From positions 104,617-168,616 of the forward strand of contig NZ_VUNI01000004.1 of NCBI RefSeq assembly GCF_009695765.1: a stretch of DNA of 64,000 nt. The letters run 5' to 3'. Position 1 is the stretch's first letter. Each line of letters opens with the position of its first letter. The notes under the pieces were generated by a model. That model was not told the DNA's origin. It saw only the letters and a program-made list of their open reading frames with translations, and made no database searches. Origin of the DNA: Roseburia porci (GTDB taxonomy: Bacteria > Bacillota > Clostridia > Lachnospirales > Lachnospiraceae). A program made the position numbers and the translations under genes. Of this stretch, positions 11,239-20,323 are shown one piece after another.

Positions 11239-12912
11239 ATGGATAACAATACAGAAAAAAAAGATATGAAACTTGACAGCGAACAGCGTGTCCGCGTACT
11301 TTCCCCTGGGATGCTCGTGGCAAAGCGGTTTTTACGCAATAAGCTTGCAATTGCAGGTGTTGTGATTATTGTTTGTATGTTCCTTTTTGCATTTGTTGGT
11401 GGTCTTTTGAATCCATATTCGCAGAGCCAGGTGTTCTACACCACAGATGAGATGAAAAAGGATTATGCAGGTGCAACCGAGATTTCGGATTATCAGATTT
11501 ATGCAGCAGATGGTGTGACACTTCCATCCGATGCGTTTTCCAAAACAATTCTTGCAGCTACAACGCAGAAGTATGTGTTTGAGACGAAAGATGGATCTCA
11601 GCTTGGACTTGGCAAAGTAAGTGATTCTTCCTATATTATGTATGCAATCGATGGTTCTGCCTCTGCATCTCTTGCGGATTCCGAGGAGTATCAGGGTGCG
11701 GCAGCTGCCGGACAGAATGTATTTACAAAAGACGGAAAATCTTATCTGTTTACAGAACAGGATGGACAGCTTGATTTCTATACAGGTACAGAGATGGCAG
11801 TCGTATGCCAGCTTTCCTTTACCGGATACACAGCGGAAACACAGTTTTCCTATGATTTTTATCATAATGCAATCGTAGCCATGGCAGATGATGAGACTGG
11901 ATTCACAGCAGATGACAGCACTTATACGATCAAACAGGAAGGCAAATCAGCAGCCATGGTAGAAGATGCAGATGGCAAAGATTATGCTTATATTTCCAAT
12001 ATGAACATCAACAGTGTTGTAGATGGCGTATTTTTAACACCGGCATTTAAAGAGGCTGTTGTTGCAGCAATCGAAGATGACAAAGAAGAGTTTACTGCTG
12101 AGGATAAAGATGGTAATGATGAGACATATCTGCTCAGCCAGAAAGATGGTCAGTACACGATCAAACGTTATCAGGAGACAAAAGTCGTTGACTCTTATGC
12201 AAGTCCATCCAAAGCACACTGGGTTGGAACAGACGCTAATGGTATGGATCTTCTTGCACGACTGATGTATGGTGGACGTATCTCTCTTCTGATCGGGTTT
12301 GTCGTTGTTGCGATTGAAGTCGTTTTAGGCATTATCGTTGGTGGTATTGCCGGATTCTTTGGCGGCTGGGTTGACAATGTTTTAATGCGATTTGTTGATA
12401 TTGTATATTGTATTCCTGCAATTCCACTTTACATGATCCTTGGTTCTATCATGGATTACTATAAAGTGTCTGCAACCGGACGTATTTATATGTTATGTAT
12501 TGTCATGTCCGTCCTTGGCTGGGTTGGAATCGCGCGTATCGTACGTGGACAGATCCTTTCTCTTCGTGAGCAGGAGTTCATGATCGCGGTAGAAGCAACC
12601 GGAATCAGCATCCGACGCAGAATTTTCAGACATTTGATTCCAAACGTAATTCCACAGTTGATCGTATTTGCAACCATGGGACTTGGTGATGTTATCTTAT
12701 CAGAGGCAACATTAAGCTTCTTGGGACTTGGTATCAAGTATCCTGCAGCTTCCTGGGGAAGTATCATTAATGCGGTTAACGATTCTTACGTAATGACGAA
12801 TTATGTATTCGTATGGATTCCGGCAGGTATCCTGATTCTGTTAACAGTACTTGCATTCAACTTTATCGGTGATGGTCTGCGTGACGCATTCGATCCGAAA
12901 ATGAAACGGTAG
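11239..12912 (+). CDS. oppC: Peptide ABC transporter permease (OppC-like) with large extracytoplasmic insertion
   Basis: This is the second permease. The protein has 557 residues, whereas OppC proteins usually have about 300. The OppC_N region and first helix (residues about 30-60) are followed by some 265 hydrophilic residues before the canonical HWVGTDANGMDLLARLMYGG begins at residue 327. The BPD_transp_1 domain with the EAA loop (ATGISIRRRIFRHLIPN) is complete afterwards. The insertion is rich in Asp, Ala, Thr and Tyr, has no cysteine-rich motif beyond VVCQ, and would sit outside the membrane between helices 1 and 2. It may aid docking of the equally enlarged binding protein; that is inference. 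Confidence 0.92.
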   Translation: MDNNTEKKDMKLDSEQRVRVLSPGMLVAKRFLRNKLAIAGVVIIVCMFLFAFVGGLLNPYSQSQVFYTTDEMKKDYAGATEISDYQIYAADGVTLPSDAFSKTILAATTQKYVFETKDGSQLGLGKVSDSSYIMYAIDGSASASLADSEEYQGAAAAGQNVFTKDGKSYLFTEQDGQLDFYTGTEMAVVCQLSFTGYTAETQFSYDFYHNAIVAMADDETGFTADDSTYTIKQEGKSAAMVEDADGKDYAYISNMNINSVVDGVFLTPAFKEAVVAAIEDDKEEFTAEDKDGNDETYLLSQKDGQYTIKRYQETKVVDSYASPSKAHWVGTDANGMDLLARLMYGGRISLLIGFVVVAIEVVLGIIVGGIAGFFGGWVDNVLMRFVDIVYCIPAIPLYMILGSIMDYYKVSATGRIYMLCIVMSVLGWVGIARIVRGQILSLREQEFMIAVEATGISIRRRIFRHLIPNVIPQLIVFATMGLGDVILSEATLSFLGLGIKYPAASWGSIINAVNDSYVMTNYVFVWIPAGILILLTVLAFNFIGDGLRDAFDPKMKR

Positions 12913-12921
12913 GTGGAACAA

Positions 12922-14076
12922 ATGTCATTAAAGAAAAAAAGCGCAAATTATATTTCAGCGAAAGAATCCCGCGAGATCTCCAAGAAGAATCGTAAGATTA
13001 CAAAAGAGCTGGAGAAAAAGAGAAACCGGAAACATATTCCGGAAGAAGAATATATTACCAAGATGAAAAATCCGGAGAACTGTGTTGAGTTTGACAATGT
13101 TCATACCTATTTCTTCACAGACATCGGAACTGTAAAATCCGTAGATGGTGTATCGTTTGATGTACCACAGGGAAAGACGGTTGGTATCGTAGGAGAGTCT
13201 GGATGCGGTAAATCCGTCACCAGCCTTTCCCTGATGCAGCTGGTACAAAGACCTGCTGGACAGACCGTAGAAGGAGAAATCCGTTTTAATTCGGGAGATA
13301 AAGTGGTCAATGTGGTTAATGCTCCTGCAAGTGTTATGCAGAAACTCCGTGGTAACTATATGTCCATGATTTTCCAGGAGCCAATGACTTCTTTAAACCC
13401 GGTATTCCGTATCGGAGAGCAGATTGATGAGGTTATCGAACTTCACAATCCGGAAAAGAGCAAGGAAGAAGTAAAGGCCCGTACCATCGAACTTCTGGAG
13501 ATGGTTGGCATCGCCAATAAAGAAGGTGTATATCAGATGTATCCACATGAGCTTTCCGGTGGTATGAGACAGCGTATCTGTATCGCAATGGCACTTGCAT
13601 GTGATCCAAAACTGATCATCGCCGATGAGCCGACGACTGCACTTGATGTAACCATTCAGGCTCAGATTCTGGATCTGCTCCGCAACTTAAAGGATAAGAT
13701 CAACAGCTCGATCATGCTGATCACCCATGACCTTGGTGTCGTTGCAGAAATGGCGGATTATGTTGTTGTAATGTATGCAGGCCGTGTTATCGAAAAAGGC
13801 ACTGCAAGAGAGATTTTTAAAGATCCAAGACATCCATATACGATCGGGCTTATGAATTCGAAACCGGTTGTTGGTAAAAAAGTTGATAAACTTTACAGTA
13901 TTCCGGGAAGCGTTCCAAACCCGGTTAATATGCCAGACTACTGCTATTTCAAAGATCGTTGTAATATGTGCGTAGATGCCTGTGACGGAGCATATCCATG
14001 TGAATATCATGTATCTCCAACACATGTTGTAAGCTGCTACAGATGCGCAGAAGGAGGTACAGCAAATGAGCAATAA
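12922..14076 (+). CDS. oppD: Peptide ABC transporter ATP-binding protein (OppD-like)
   Basis: This is one of two cytoplasmic ATPases powering the importer. The 384-residue protein has Walker A GESGCGKSV, signature LSGGMRQR, Walker B LIIADEPTTALD, and the oligopeptide C-terminal domain with the cysteine cluster seen in this subfamily (CYFKDRCNMCVDACDGAYPC), which in relatives binds an iron-sulfur cluster. An N-terminal extension of about 50 charged residues (KKKSANYISAKESREISKKN...) precedes the ATPase core. ATG 12922 is preferred to GTG 12913 because TAGGTGG ends 5 bases before it. It follows oppC directly and overlaps oppF by 11 bases. Confidence 0.92.
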   Translation: MSLKKKSANYISAKESREISKKNRKITKELEKKRNRKHIPEEEYITKMKNPENCVEFDNVHTYFFTDIGTVKSVDGVSFDVPQGKTVGIVGESGCGKSVTSLSLMQLVQRPAGQTVEGEIRFNSGDKVVNVVNAPASVMQKLRGNYMSMIFQEPMTSLNPVFRIGEQIDEVIELHNPEKSKEEVKARTIELLEMVGIANKEGVYQMYPHELSGGMRQRICIAMALACDPKLIIADEPTTALDVTIQAQILDLLRNLKDKINSSIMLITHDLGVVAEMADYVVVMYAGRVIEKGTAREIFKDPRHPYTIGLMNSKPVVGKKVDKLYSIPGSVPNPVNMPDYCYFKDRCNMCVDACDGAYPCEYHVSPTHVVSCYRCAEGGTANEQ

Positions 14077-15067
14077 TGATAAGCTTGTTCACGATCCGGA
14101 TAACATTCTCGAGGTGTCTCACTTAAAGAAATATTTCCCGATCAAAGGCGGATTTTTCGGTGGCGTTACGGGAAATGTAAAAGCCGTAGATGATGTTTCT
14201 TTTTCCATCAAAAGAGGTACCACCATGGGACTTGTAGGAGAGTCCGGATGTGGTAAATCGACAACAGGACGTACGATCCTTCGTCTTATTGATAAGACAG
14301 ATGGAACTGTTTTATTTAATGGAGAAGACATCGGAACATATGATAAAAAGAAATTAAGGAAACTGCGTACAAAAATGCAGATCATCTTCCAGGATCCATA
14401 TTCTTCACTTTCACCGCGTCTGCCGATCGGAGAGATCATTGGAGAGGCTGTTCGCGAGCATGGTCTTGTATCCAAAGAGGAATATGATGATTATGTAACA
14501 AAAGTCATGAAAGACTGTGGACTTCAGGAATACCATAAAGACCGTTATCCACATGAGTTTTCTGGTGGACAGAGACAGCGTATCTGTATCGCACGTGCAC
14601 TTGCTCTGAACCCGGAATTCGTAGTATGTGATGAGCCTGTATCAGCACTGGATGTTTCCATTCAGGCACAGATCATTAACCTGCTCCGTGAACTTCAGGA
14701 AAAACGTAATCTGACCTATCTGTTTATCTCACATGACCTTTCGGTTGTAGAGCATATTTCAGATACCGTAGGTGTTATGTACCTGGGCGGACTTGTCGAG
14801 ACTGGTAAGACAGAGGATATTTTTGCCAAGCCATTGCATCCGTATACACAGGCATTGTTCTCCGCAATTCCAATGCCGGACCCGGATTATAAGAAAGAGC
14901 GTATCATCTTAAAGGGTGATATTCCTTCACCGGCCAATCCACCAGCTGGATGTAAATTCCATACAAGATGTGAGAAGTGTATGGAGATTTGTAAAAAAGA
15001 AGATCCTAAAGCACGTGACATGGGTAATGGACATGTGGTAAAATGTCATTTGTACGATGAAAAATAA
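14066..15067 (+). CDS. oppF: Peptide ABC transporter ATP-binding protein (OppF-like)
   Basis: This is the second ATPase of the importer, 333 residues. It shows Walker A GESGCGKST, signature FSGGQRQR, Walker B FVVCDEPVSALD and the C-terminal peptide-transporter domain ending in PAGCKFHTRCEKCMEICKKEDP, again with the clustered cysteines. The start ATG at 14066 lies within the end of oppD, with GAAGGAGG just upstream, indicating coupling. It closes the five-gene importer operon. No terminator with a clear T-run was found between it and the next gene 42 bases downstream, so read-through is possible. Confidence 0.94.
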   Translation: MSNNDKLVHDPDNILEVSHLKKYFPIKGGFFGGVTGNVKAVDDVSFSIKRGTTMGLVGESGCGKSTTGRTILRLIDKTDGTVLFNGEDIGTYDKKKLRKLRTKMQIIFQDPYSSLSPRLPIGEIIGEAVREHGLVSKEEYDDYVTKVMKDCGLQEYHKDRYPHEFSGGQRQRICIARALALNPEFVVCDEPVSALDVSIQAQIINLLRELQEKRNLTYLFISHDLSVVEHISDTVGVMYLGGLVETGKTEDIFAKPLHPYTQALFSAIPMPDPDYKKERIILKGDIPSPANPPAGCKFHTRCEKCMEICKKEDPKARDMGNGHVVKCHLYDEK

Positions 15068-15109
15068 TATTACGAAGTTATCGTAACATTTTTAAAAGGG
15101 ATGATTCTT

Positions 15110-15856
15110 TTGACAGATCAATTTGACGAAGAACTGAAACTTATAAAAAAAGCCATGCAGACTGCCGACTGTGATATGTCGGTAGTACGTGCATGGCTTA
15201 AATTATATGAAAAGGTAAAAAAACAGACCGCTGCCACCAAAGACAGCTATATTCAGGCAAGGGCGAACCTGGAAGAGATCCAGAAATATGCAGCGAAGCT
15301 GGAACAGGTGGTTGTGGAAGAAGCGTGGCAGAGCAGCCGGTGCAAAGAAGAAGTTGCTGCGATTACCGGTAAACTCCGGCAGATGGATGGAAGTTATGAA
15401 CATGAATTTCTTGTCAGCCCTGAAAATCAGGAATACCATCTGACATACCACTCGGTTATTGAACTTGGACAGAAGAAATGCGATAAGATTATTTTCCAGA
15501 GTGAAGTAGAGAATCTGTCGGCTTTGAATCAGGAGATACTGGGGAGAGAGACACCAGATTTTTACCATCTGGGATTTTATGAGACAGACCGCTCGGCAGA
15601 GGATCTGTCGGATCTTCCTTATTCGGAGAAAATGCGTAAGATCGGAAGTCTTTATGAAGCAGACTTTTTAAGACCGATTCGGAAGCAGTTAATTACAGCG
15701 ATTACATATGCGGATCAGACCGCAGGAAGCCAGCCAAGATTTGGTGGAATTTTGAAACGGCATCAGGCAGATCTGCCGGCCGGATTTTACAATGAACAGG
15801 GAGAGAATAAGACTCCGGAGGAGCGTGCAGATGCAATTCTTGCACCGCTTCGCTAA
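15110..15856 (+). CDS. Hypothetical protein, 248 aa, partly coiled-coil
   Basis: The function is unknown and I recognise no family. The first 100 residues are helical and charged with many Lys, Glu and Gln, giving coiled-coil potential (LKLYEKVKKQTAATKDSYIQ, NLEEIQKYAAKLEQ). The rest is mixed. There is no signal peptide or membrane segment. An ATG at 15101 directly abuts AAAAGGG, so TTG 15110, 9 bases after that site and opening TDQFDEELK, is the likelier start. It sits between the peptide importer and the aldo/keto reductase, all on the same strand. Confidence 0.72.
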   Translation: MTDQFDEELKLIKKAMQTADCDMSVVRAWLKLYEKVKKQTAATKDSYIQARANLEEIQKYAAKLEQVVVEEAWQSSRCKEEVAAITGKLRQMDGSYEHEFLVSPENQEYHLTYHSVIELGQKKCDKIIFQSEVENLSALNQEILGRETPDFYHLGFYETDRSAEDLSDLPYSEKMRKIGSLYEADFLRPIRKQLITAITYADQTAGSQPRFGGILKRHQADLPAGFYNEQGENKTPEERADAILAPLR

Positions 15857-15895
15857 AAGACTACTGGAAAACAGCCAGATAGGGAGGAAAAGAGT

Positions 15896-17029
15896 ATGAG
15901 TGAATTAAAGGATTTGATGAAAAAGAAACTGGGGTTTGGATGTATGCGGCTTCCGGTACTTGACGGAGAGCAGGACAGGATCGATGATCAGACATTCTGT
16001 GAGATGATCGATTCCTATATGGAACAGGGCTTTCAGTATTTTGACACGGCTTATCCATATCATAAGGAACAATCAGAGGAAGCGGTAAGACGTTGTCTGG
16101 TGGAACGCTACGACAGAGATCGGTTTTTCCTTGCAGATAAAATGCCGGTATGGCTGGTGAAAAGTGAAACAGATTATGAACCGATCTTTCAGAGACAGTT
16201 AGAGCGCTGCGGAGTAGATTATTTTGATTTTTACCTGCTGCATGCACTCGATAAAGATAGGATCCTGACGATTGAAGCAAATGGTGGATTTGAATTTGCA
16301 AAGAAGATCAAAGCAGATGGAAGAGCGAAACATATCGGATTTTCTTTTCATGATTCCGCAGATGTTTTAGATGAGACATTAAGCCGTCACCCTGAGATAG
16401 AATTTGTACAGCTCCAGATCAACTATTATGACTGGGAATCGGATATCGTACAGTCACGTAAATGCTATGAAACAGCAGTAAAATATGGAATCCCTGTGAT
16501 CGTAATGGAACCGGTGAAAGGTGGAACACTTGCGAACCTGATCGGCAGATCCGCAGAAGTATTAAAAGAGCTGGATGAGCAGGCGTCCTTTGCATCGTAT
16601 GCAATCCGTTTTGCGGCATCGCTTGATCAGGTCATGCTGGTGCTCAGTGGAATGTCCACAAAGGAGCAGCTTGCAGATAATACTTCATACATGAAGGATT
16701 TTGTGCCACTTTCGGATAAAGAGAAGCATGCGATCGTGCGTGTCCGTGAAGAACTGGATAAGCTTCCAACGATTCCATGTACGTCCTGCCAGTATTGTGT
16801 GGATGGATGTCCGAAGAAGATCGTGATTCCGGATGTATTTTCTGCATATAATATGTCGGTACAGTTTGGAGTGAATGCAATTTCCAGAGGAAAATATCAT
16901 GATGCAGTAACGGATCATGGAAAGGCCAGCGACTGTATCCGGTGTGGAAAATGTGAAGGGCATTGCCCGCAGCATCTTCCGATTCGTGATCTGCTTGTGG
17001 ACGCGGCACGCACATTTGAACAATTATAA
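15896..17029 (+). CDS. Aldo/keto reductase with C-terminal 4Fe-4S ferredoxin domain
   Basis: This is a predicted oxidoreductase combining an NADP-type aldo/keto reductase barrel with a bacterial ferredoxin domain. The 377-residue protein begins with LGFGCMRLPV and has the catalytic tyrosine region FDTAYPYHKEQSEE and later VMEPVKGGTLA. The last 100 residues carry two cysteine clusters, CTSCQYCVDGC and CIRCGKCEGHC, suggesting two iron-sulfur clusters. This architecture is common in anaerobes, and the substrate is unknown. GGGAGG lies upstream of the ATG. No neighbouring gene suggests a pathway. Confidence 0.9.
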   Translation: MSELKDLMKKKLGFGCMRLPVLDGEQDRIDDQTFCEMIDSYMEQGFQYFDTAYPYHKEQSEEAVRRCLVERYDRDRFFLADKMPVWLVKSETDYEPIFQRQLERCGVDYFDFYLLHALDKDRILTIEANGGFEFAKKIKADGRAKHIGFSFHDSADVLDETLSRHPEIEFVQLQINYYDWESDIVQSRKCYETAVKYGIPVIVMEPVKGGTLANLIGRSAEVLKELDEQASFASYAIRFAASLDQVMLVLSGMSTKEQLADNTSYMKDFVPLSDKEKHAIVRVREELDKLPTIPCTSCQYCVDGCPKKIVIPDVFSAYNMSVQFGVNAISRGKYHDAVTDHGKASDCIRCGKCEGHCPQHLPIRDLLVDAARTFEQL

Positions 17030-17097
17030 ATTTACTGTACGCAAACAGGTAAATCGGCTACAATAGATATGAAAAAGTTGTAAAAGGGGGAAAATCC

Positions 17098-17679
17098 ATG
17101 GGTGGATTGATCTGGGTTATTATTATCATTGCGTTTATTGTTAATATCAACAAGAAAAAAGCAGAAAATGCCCAAAGAACGAATAAAAAGAATACATATT
17201 CAGGAACGACACAGACTAATATCAACAATCAGACGTATACAGCGAATCAGGCTTATACCAATAAGCAGACTTATACGGAAAAACGGACTCCGGCGTATAC
17301 AAGTCCTTCACAGGAGGAACTGAAGGCGAAGCTGACGGCAAAGTATGGAGAAAGACTGAATCATCAGACCGCACAGAAAGCTGCGACAACAGGCACAAAG
17401 CAGGAGACGAAGGCTCCGGATATTCTGGCAAAAGCAAATCAGAATGCAAACCAGTATGTGGAGGATGAACTTCATGAGGCACAGTGTGGTAAGGAACTGA
17501 CGAGTGCTCCGTTACACGCAGAAGCAAAGAAAGAAGCCAGCGTGGATATGGAAAGCTCTTCTCTGATGAAAGATATTGAGGATTTAATGGTTACCGGCTA
17601 TCAGGTCAATCTTGAATTCGGAAGAGACTTCCTCGGTGAAGCAATGGATATGCTGAATTCTTATACTATGACAGAATAA
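17098..17679 (+). CDS. Hypothetical protein with N-terminal membrane anchor, 193 aa
   Basis: The function is unknown. The first 16 residues (GGLIWVIIIIAFIVNI) form one hydrophobic segment, followed by a low-complexity Thr/Asn/Gln/Tyr-rich stretch with repeated YT-type units (about residues 40-75) and an acidic C-terminal half. It is probably anchored by its N-terminus with the bulk in the cytoplasm (positive residues KKK follow the segment). GGGGG is 7 bases upstream of the ATG. It lies 11 bases before the DUF1653 gene, probably in one operon. Confidence 0.75.
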   Translation: MGGLIWVIIIIAFIVNINKKKAENAQRTNKKNTYSGTTQTNINNQTYTANQAYTNKQTYTEKRTPAYTSPSQEELKAKLTAKYGERLNHQTAQKAATTGTKQETKAPDILAKANQNANQYVEDELHEAQCGKELTSAPLHAEAKKEASVDMESSSLMKDIEDLMVTGYQVNLEFGRDFLGEAMDMLNSYTMTE

Positions 17680-17690
17680 GGAGACATAAT

Positions 17691-18275
17691 ATGGAACGAG
17701 TACCAAAGAATGGGGAGATTTATCGCCATTTTAAGAATAAACTATATCAGATCATCGGAATTGCAACACATTCCGAGACGAAGGAACCGCTTGTGATCTA
17801 TCAGGCATTGTATGGTGGTTTTGGCATGTATGCAAGACCACTCGCCATGTTTGTCAGTGAAGTGGATCATAACAAATATCCAGACGTGAAACAGAAATAT
17901 CGTTTTACAAGAATGGAAATGAATGCAGATGGAACGTGGCATTGCGTGGAAGAAGAGGACAATACCGTAATATTGGAAGTACAGTCTGATTCAAAGAACG
18001 TTGCTAAACAACAGGAAACCGGAATCCAGGCAGAGAATCCGGACGAAGAACGCCCGGATCCAAAACTGATGGAATATCTGGATGCGGAAACTTTTGATGA
18101 GAAATACAATGTGCTGGTATCCATGAGAGACTGCATTACCGACAAACTGGTTGATGATATTGCAGTCGTTATGGATGTTGTCATTCCGGAGGGGGATCTT
18201 ATGAATCGTTATGATGCCCTGAAAATGGCGCTCCGCACGAAACAGAAATATGAATCGGCAAACCGTTTACGCTAG
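17691..18275 (+). CDS. DUF1653 domain protein, 194 aa
   Basis: The N-terminal 65 residues match the DUF1653 family by recognisable elements: GEIYRHFKNKLYQIIGIATHSET, VIYQALYGG, ARPLAMFVSEVDH and QKYRF. That small beta-rich domain has no established function that I can name. The C-terminal 110 residues are acidic and helical and do not belong to the basic domain. AGGAGA precedes the ATG by 7 bases. The stop overlaps by 9 bases the end of the convergent CYTH gene, so the two transcripts share their 3' ends. Confidence 0.85.
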   Translation: MERVPKNGEIYRHFKNKLYQIIGIATHSETKEPLVIYQALYGGFGMYARPLAMFVSEVDHNKYPDVKQKYRFTRMEMNADGTWHCVEEEDNTVILEVQSDSKNVAKQQETGIQAENPDEERPDPKLMEYLDAETFDEKYNVLVSMRDCITDKLVDDIAVVMDVVIPEGDLMNRYDALKMALRTKQKYESANRLR

Positions 18276-18713
18276 TTTGGAAAGGTTGCTGTTGTGATAT
18301 TTTCCGGAATTGGTGACATCTTCTCCAAACCAGTCTGGTGCGGTAAATGCCTCGGCTGCTTCGACGGAATCAAATTCTACTTCAACGAGCAGAAGAGGTG
18401 CAAGGGAACCTTCAAAAACATCAAGTTCAGCGGTAAGTCCGTCTTTTAAGGGAATCAGATAACGGCTTTTTTCAATCAGAAGACCATCGATCTTCGTTAC
18501 CATGTGTTCAAAGGATTCCTTGTTTAACGGAAGGTTGTATTCTTCACGGACCATCATGCCTTTCCCTTTATAGGTCAGATAATACTCGTCGTTGGATCTC
18601 CGGATCCGCACGACGGGATTCGTATTTAAATAACCCTGTGCAATTTTTTTGCATGGATAAGACTCCAAGTTTTCCGGAGTCTTTTTTACTAAAAATTTAC
18701 GTTCAATTTCCAC
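18267..18713 (-). CDS. CYTH domain protein (triphosphate tunnel family)
   Basis: This is a member of the CYTH/triphosphate tunnel metalloenzyme family, which includes class IV adenylate cyclases and inorganic triphosphatases. The diagnostic start is EIERKFLV, followed by VVRIRRSNDEYYLTYKGKG with alternating basic residues of the tunnel, and acidic residues (AELDVFEG, LVEVEF) for metal. The 148-residue protein is preferred from GTG 18713 rather than ATG 18728: GGAGG lies 7 bases before the GTG, and the GTG overlaps the stop of the upstream hydrolase gene as TAGTG. The substrate cannot be told from sequence. Confidence 0.88.
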   Translation of the reverse strand: MEIERKFLVKKTPENLESYPCKKIAQGYLNTNPVVRIRRSNDEYYLTYKGKGMMVREEYNLPLNKESFEHMVTKIDGLLIEKSRYLIPLKDGLTAELDVFEGSLAPLLLVEVEFDSVEAAEAFTAPDWFGEDVTNSGKYHNSNLSKLA

Positions 18714-19279
18714 TATTTGTTCCTCCATGTAAGTATATATTCTTTTGAAATTTTCATTACATCCTTTAAAATCTTTAGATTCTGCATGGTGTCCGGAGTT
18801 TCCAGTGAATGATTGGCGTCGTCATAGGTATAGATGGGAACCGTCTGCTTTTGACTGGTAAGAATGACTTTTTCTACATCACTCCAGGGATCTTTTTTAC
18901 CGATAAAAGCGATACTGTCCGTTGGTGCAAAAAGGTAAGTCTGCTCCAGTGGTGTATACAGGATCTGATGGCATGGAACCGAATGCTTCTTGGCATATGC
19001 GCTGGAAATGATTGTTCCCACGCTTTTTGAGAGAAAAAGAATATCATCGTAGCTGCTCCAGTCAACGGCGGAGAGTGATGTTTCGGCCTGCTCATACAGA
19101 CTGTCAAACGCTTCCTGCATTTTGACGGCATTGCCACGGATATTTCCACCGGAAAATGTATATTGTAATGGAATAGCGGTTTCATAACCAAGTTCTGCTG
19201 CAAGCTTACGACTGTAATATAACAGTGGTTTGTCGCAGTGATAACCGATTCCCGGAAAAATCACAACTAATTTCTTCAT
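18713..19279 (-). CDS. Predicted alpha/beta hydrolase, 188 aa
   Basis: This is a small alpha/beta-fold protein. Features are a first beta strand KLVVIFPGIGYHCDKPLLYY, a nucleophile-elbow-like FLSKSVGT (Ser in a G/S-x-S-x-G-like context), an acidic residue in AFIGKKDPW and a catalytic-His-like DANHSLE near the end. The order Ser, Asp, His fits a catalytic triad. ATG 19279 (MKKLVV) is preferred to 19333 because AAAGGGGA lies 10 bases upstream. The gene ends by overlapping the CYTH start, so the two are translationally coupled. A lipase or esterase activity is possible but not shown. Confidence 0.8.
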   Translation of the reverse strand: MKKLVVIFPGIGYHCDKPLLYYSRKLAAELGYETAIPLQYTFSGGNIRGNAVKMQEAFDSLYEQAETSLSAVDWSSYDDILFLSKSVGTIISSAYAKKHSVPCHQILYTPLEQTYLFAPTDSIAFIGKKDPWSDVEKVILTSQKQTVPIYTYDDANHSLETPDTMQNLKILKDVMKISKEYILTWRNK

Positions 19280-19411
19280 ACGATTTGAATCCCCTTTCAT
19301 GATGTAACTGTTCATTTTTGCTTTTGCGTACATTATATATTATCTGGAAATTTGACGCAAATTGCCTTATACTGTGAATAGCAATTAATCAGAGGCAGGA
19401 GGGTTTAAAGA

Positions 19412-19957
19412 ATGAGTAAAATAGGAATTTTTATGGCAGATGGCTGTGAGGAAATCGAAGGACTTACGGTTGTGGATATTGTGAGAAGAGCGGGAATTGA
19501 TATTACAACGATATCGATCAGTGATAAAAACGAAGTTGCCGGTGCACATGGAATCACATTTCTTGCGGATGCAAAAAAGGATGAGGTGGACTTTTCCACA
19601 CTGGATGGCATCGTACTTCCGGGTGGAATGCCGGGAACAACAAATCTTGGCGCAGATGAGACCGTGGATAAAGTGATCCGTGAGTTTGCAGCAGGTGGAA
19701 AACTGGTTGCCGCAATCTGTGCAGCTCCAAGTGTATTGGGACAGGCAGGAATCTTAAATGGAAAACATGCGACAAGTTATCCCGGATTTGAACCAAAGCT
19801 GACAGGCGCAGTTACTTCTGAGGATTCGGTTGTACAGGATGGCAATGTGATCACAAGCCGTGGAATGGGAACAGCAATCGCATTTGCACTTGAGATTGTA
19901 AGCTATTTCACAGACAAAAAGACAGCAGACAAGCTTGCAGAGAGCATTATTTATTAA
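19412..19957 (+). CDS. DJ-1/PfpI family protein
   Basis: This 181-residue protein belongs to the DJ-1 branch (ThiJ/YajL-like). It has the N-terminal IFMADGCEEIEGLTVVDIVRRAG with the conserved Glu, the strand GIVLPGGMPGTTNL, and the nucleophile elbow AICAAPSVLGQAGIL with the reactive Cys. Proteins of this family act on oxidised or glycated molecules or as stress proteins, and the precise reaction is unsettled. AGGAGGG precedes the ATG. The gene is monocistronic, divergent from the hydrolase-CYTH pair, and ends at a bidirectional terminator facing the spore-protein gene. Confidence 0.92.
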   Translation: MSKIGIFMADGCEEIEGLTVVDIVRRAGIDITTISISDKNEVAGAHGITFLADAKKDEVDFSTLDGIVLPGGMPGTTNLGADETVDKVIREFAAGGKLVAAICAAPSVLGQAGILNGKHATSYPGFEPKLTGAVTSEDSVVQDGNVITSRGMGTAIAFALEIVSYFTDKKTADKLAESIIY

Positions 19958-19983
19958 AGCGTATCCAAAAATCAATCGGAAAA

Positions 19984-20048
19984 AGAGACTCCCGGCATTT
20001 ACGAAACTGCGTATGCAGATCCATAAATGTTCTGGGAGTCTCTGCTTT
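19984..20048. terminator. Bidirectional terminator between DJ-1 gene and SASP gene
   Basis: AGAGACTCCC (19984-19993) pairs with GGGAGTCTCT (20034-20043), with an extra inner stem formed by CATTTA and TAAATG. On the plus strand it is followed by GCTTTTTTATTT, and on the minus strand by a TTTTT tract, so it can serve both convergent genes. Confidence 0.82.
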
Positions 20049-20049
20049 T

Positions 20050-20259
20050 TTATTTCATCTGTTCTTCCTGCTTCATGATCATTTTTTTGACCATTTCACC
20101 ACCGATAGAACCAGCCTGTTTGGAAGTAAGATCTCCGTTGTAACCGTCTTTTAAAGGTACTCCGATCTCACTTGCAACCTCTTCTTTGAAACGCTTCATA
20201 GCGTCCTTTGCTTCAGGTACTGCCATGTTGTTTGAACTTGTATTGTTTGATCCACTCAT
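20050..20259 (-). CDS. Alpha/beta-type small acid-soluble spore protein
   Basis: This is a DNA-binding spore protein that coats and protects the chromosome in dormant spores and is degraded at germination. The 69-residue protein carries the family core AKDAMKRFKEEVASEIGV (germination-protease site around the FKxEVA/SEIGV segment) and the DNA-binding region YNGDLTSKQAGSIGGEMVKKMI. ATG 20259 is chosen because AAAGGAGGTGA lies 7 bases upstream; the longer frame to 20295 has no such site. It is direct evidence that the organism sporulates. Expression is expected late in the forespore, and no convincing sigma-G promoter was confirmed. Confidence 0.95.
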   Translation of the reverse strand: MSGSNNTSSNNMAVPEAKDAMKRFKEEVASEIGVPLKDGYNGDLTSKQAGSIGGEMVKKMIMKQEEQMK

Positions 20260-20323
20260 GTGTTTCACCTCCTTTACAAAACATATTCTGCCCATTGCAG
20301 GAAAAAATATGAGAAAAGAACCA

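Noticed and set aside
19352..19380. Promoter of the DJ-1 gene with TTGACG
   Set aside because: The -10 at the right spacing is TGAATA, a poor match, and TATACT lies only 11 bases away, so no clear promoter could be assigned.
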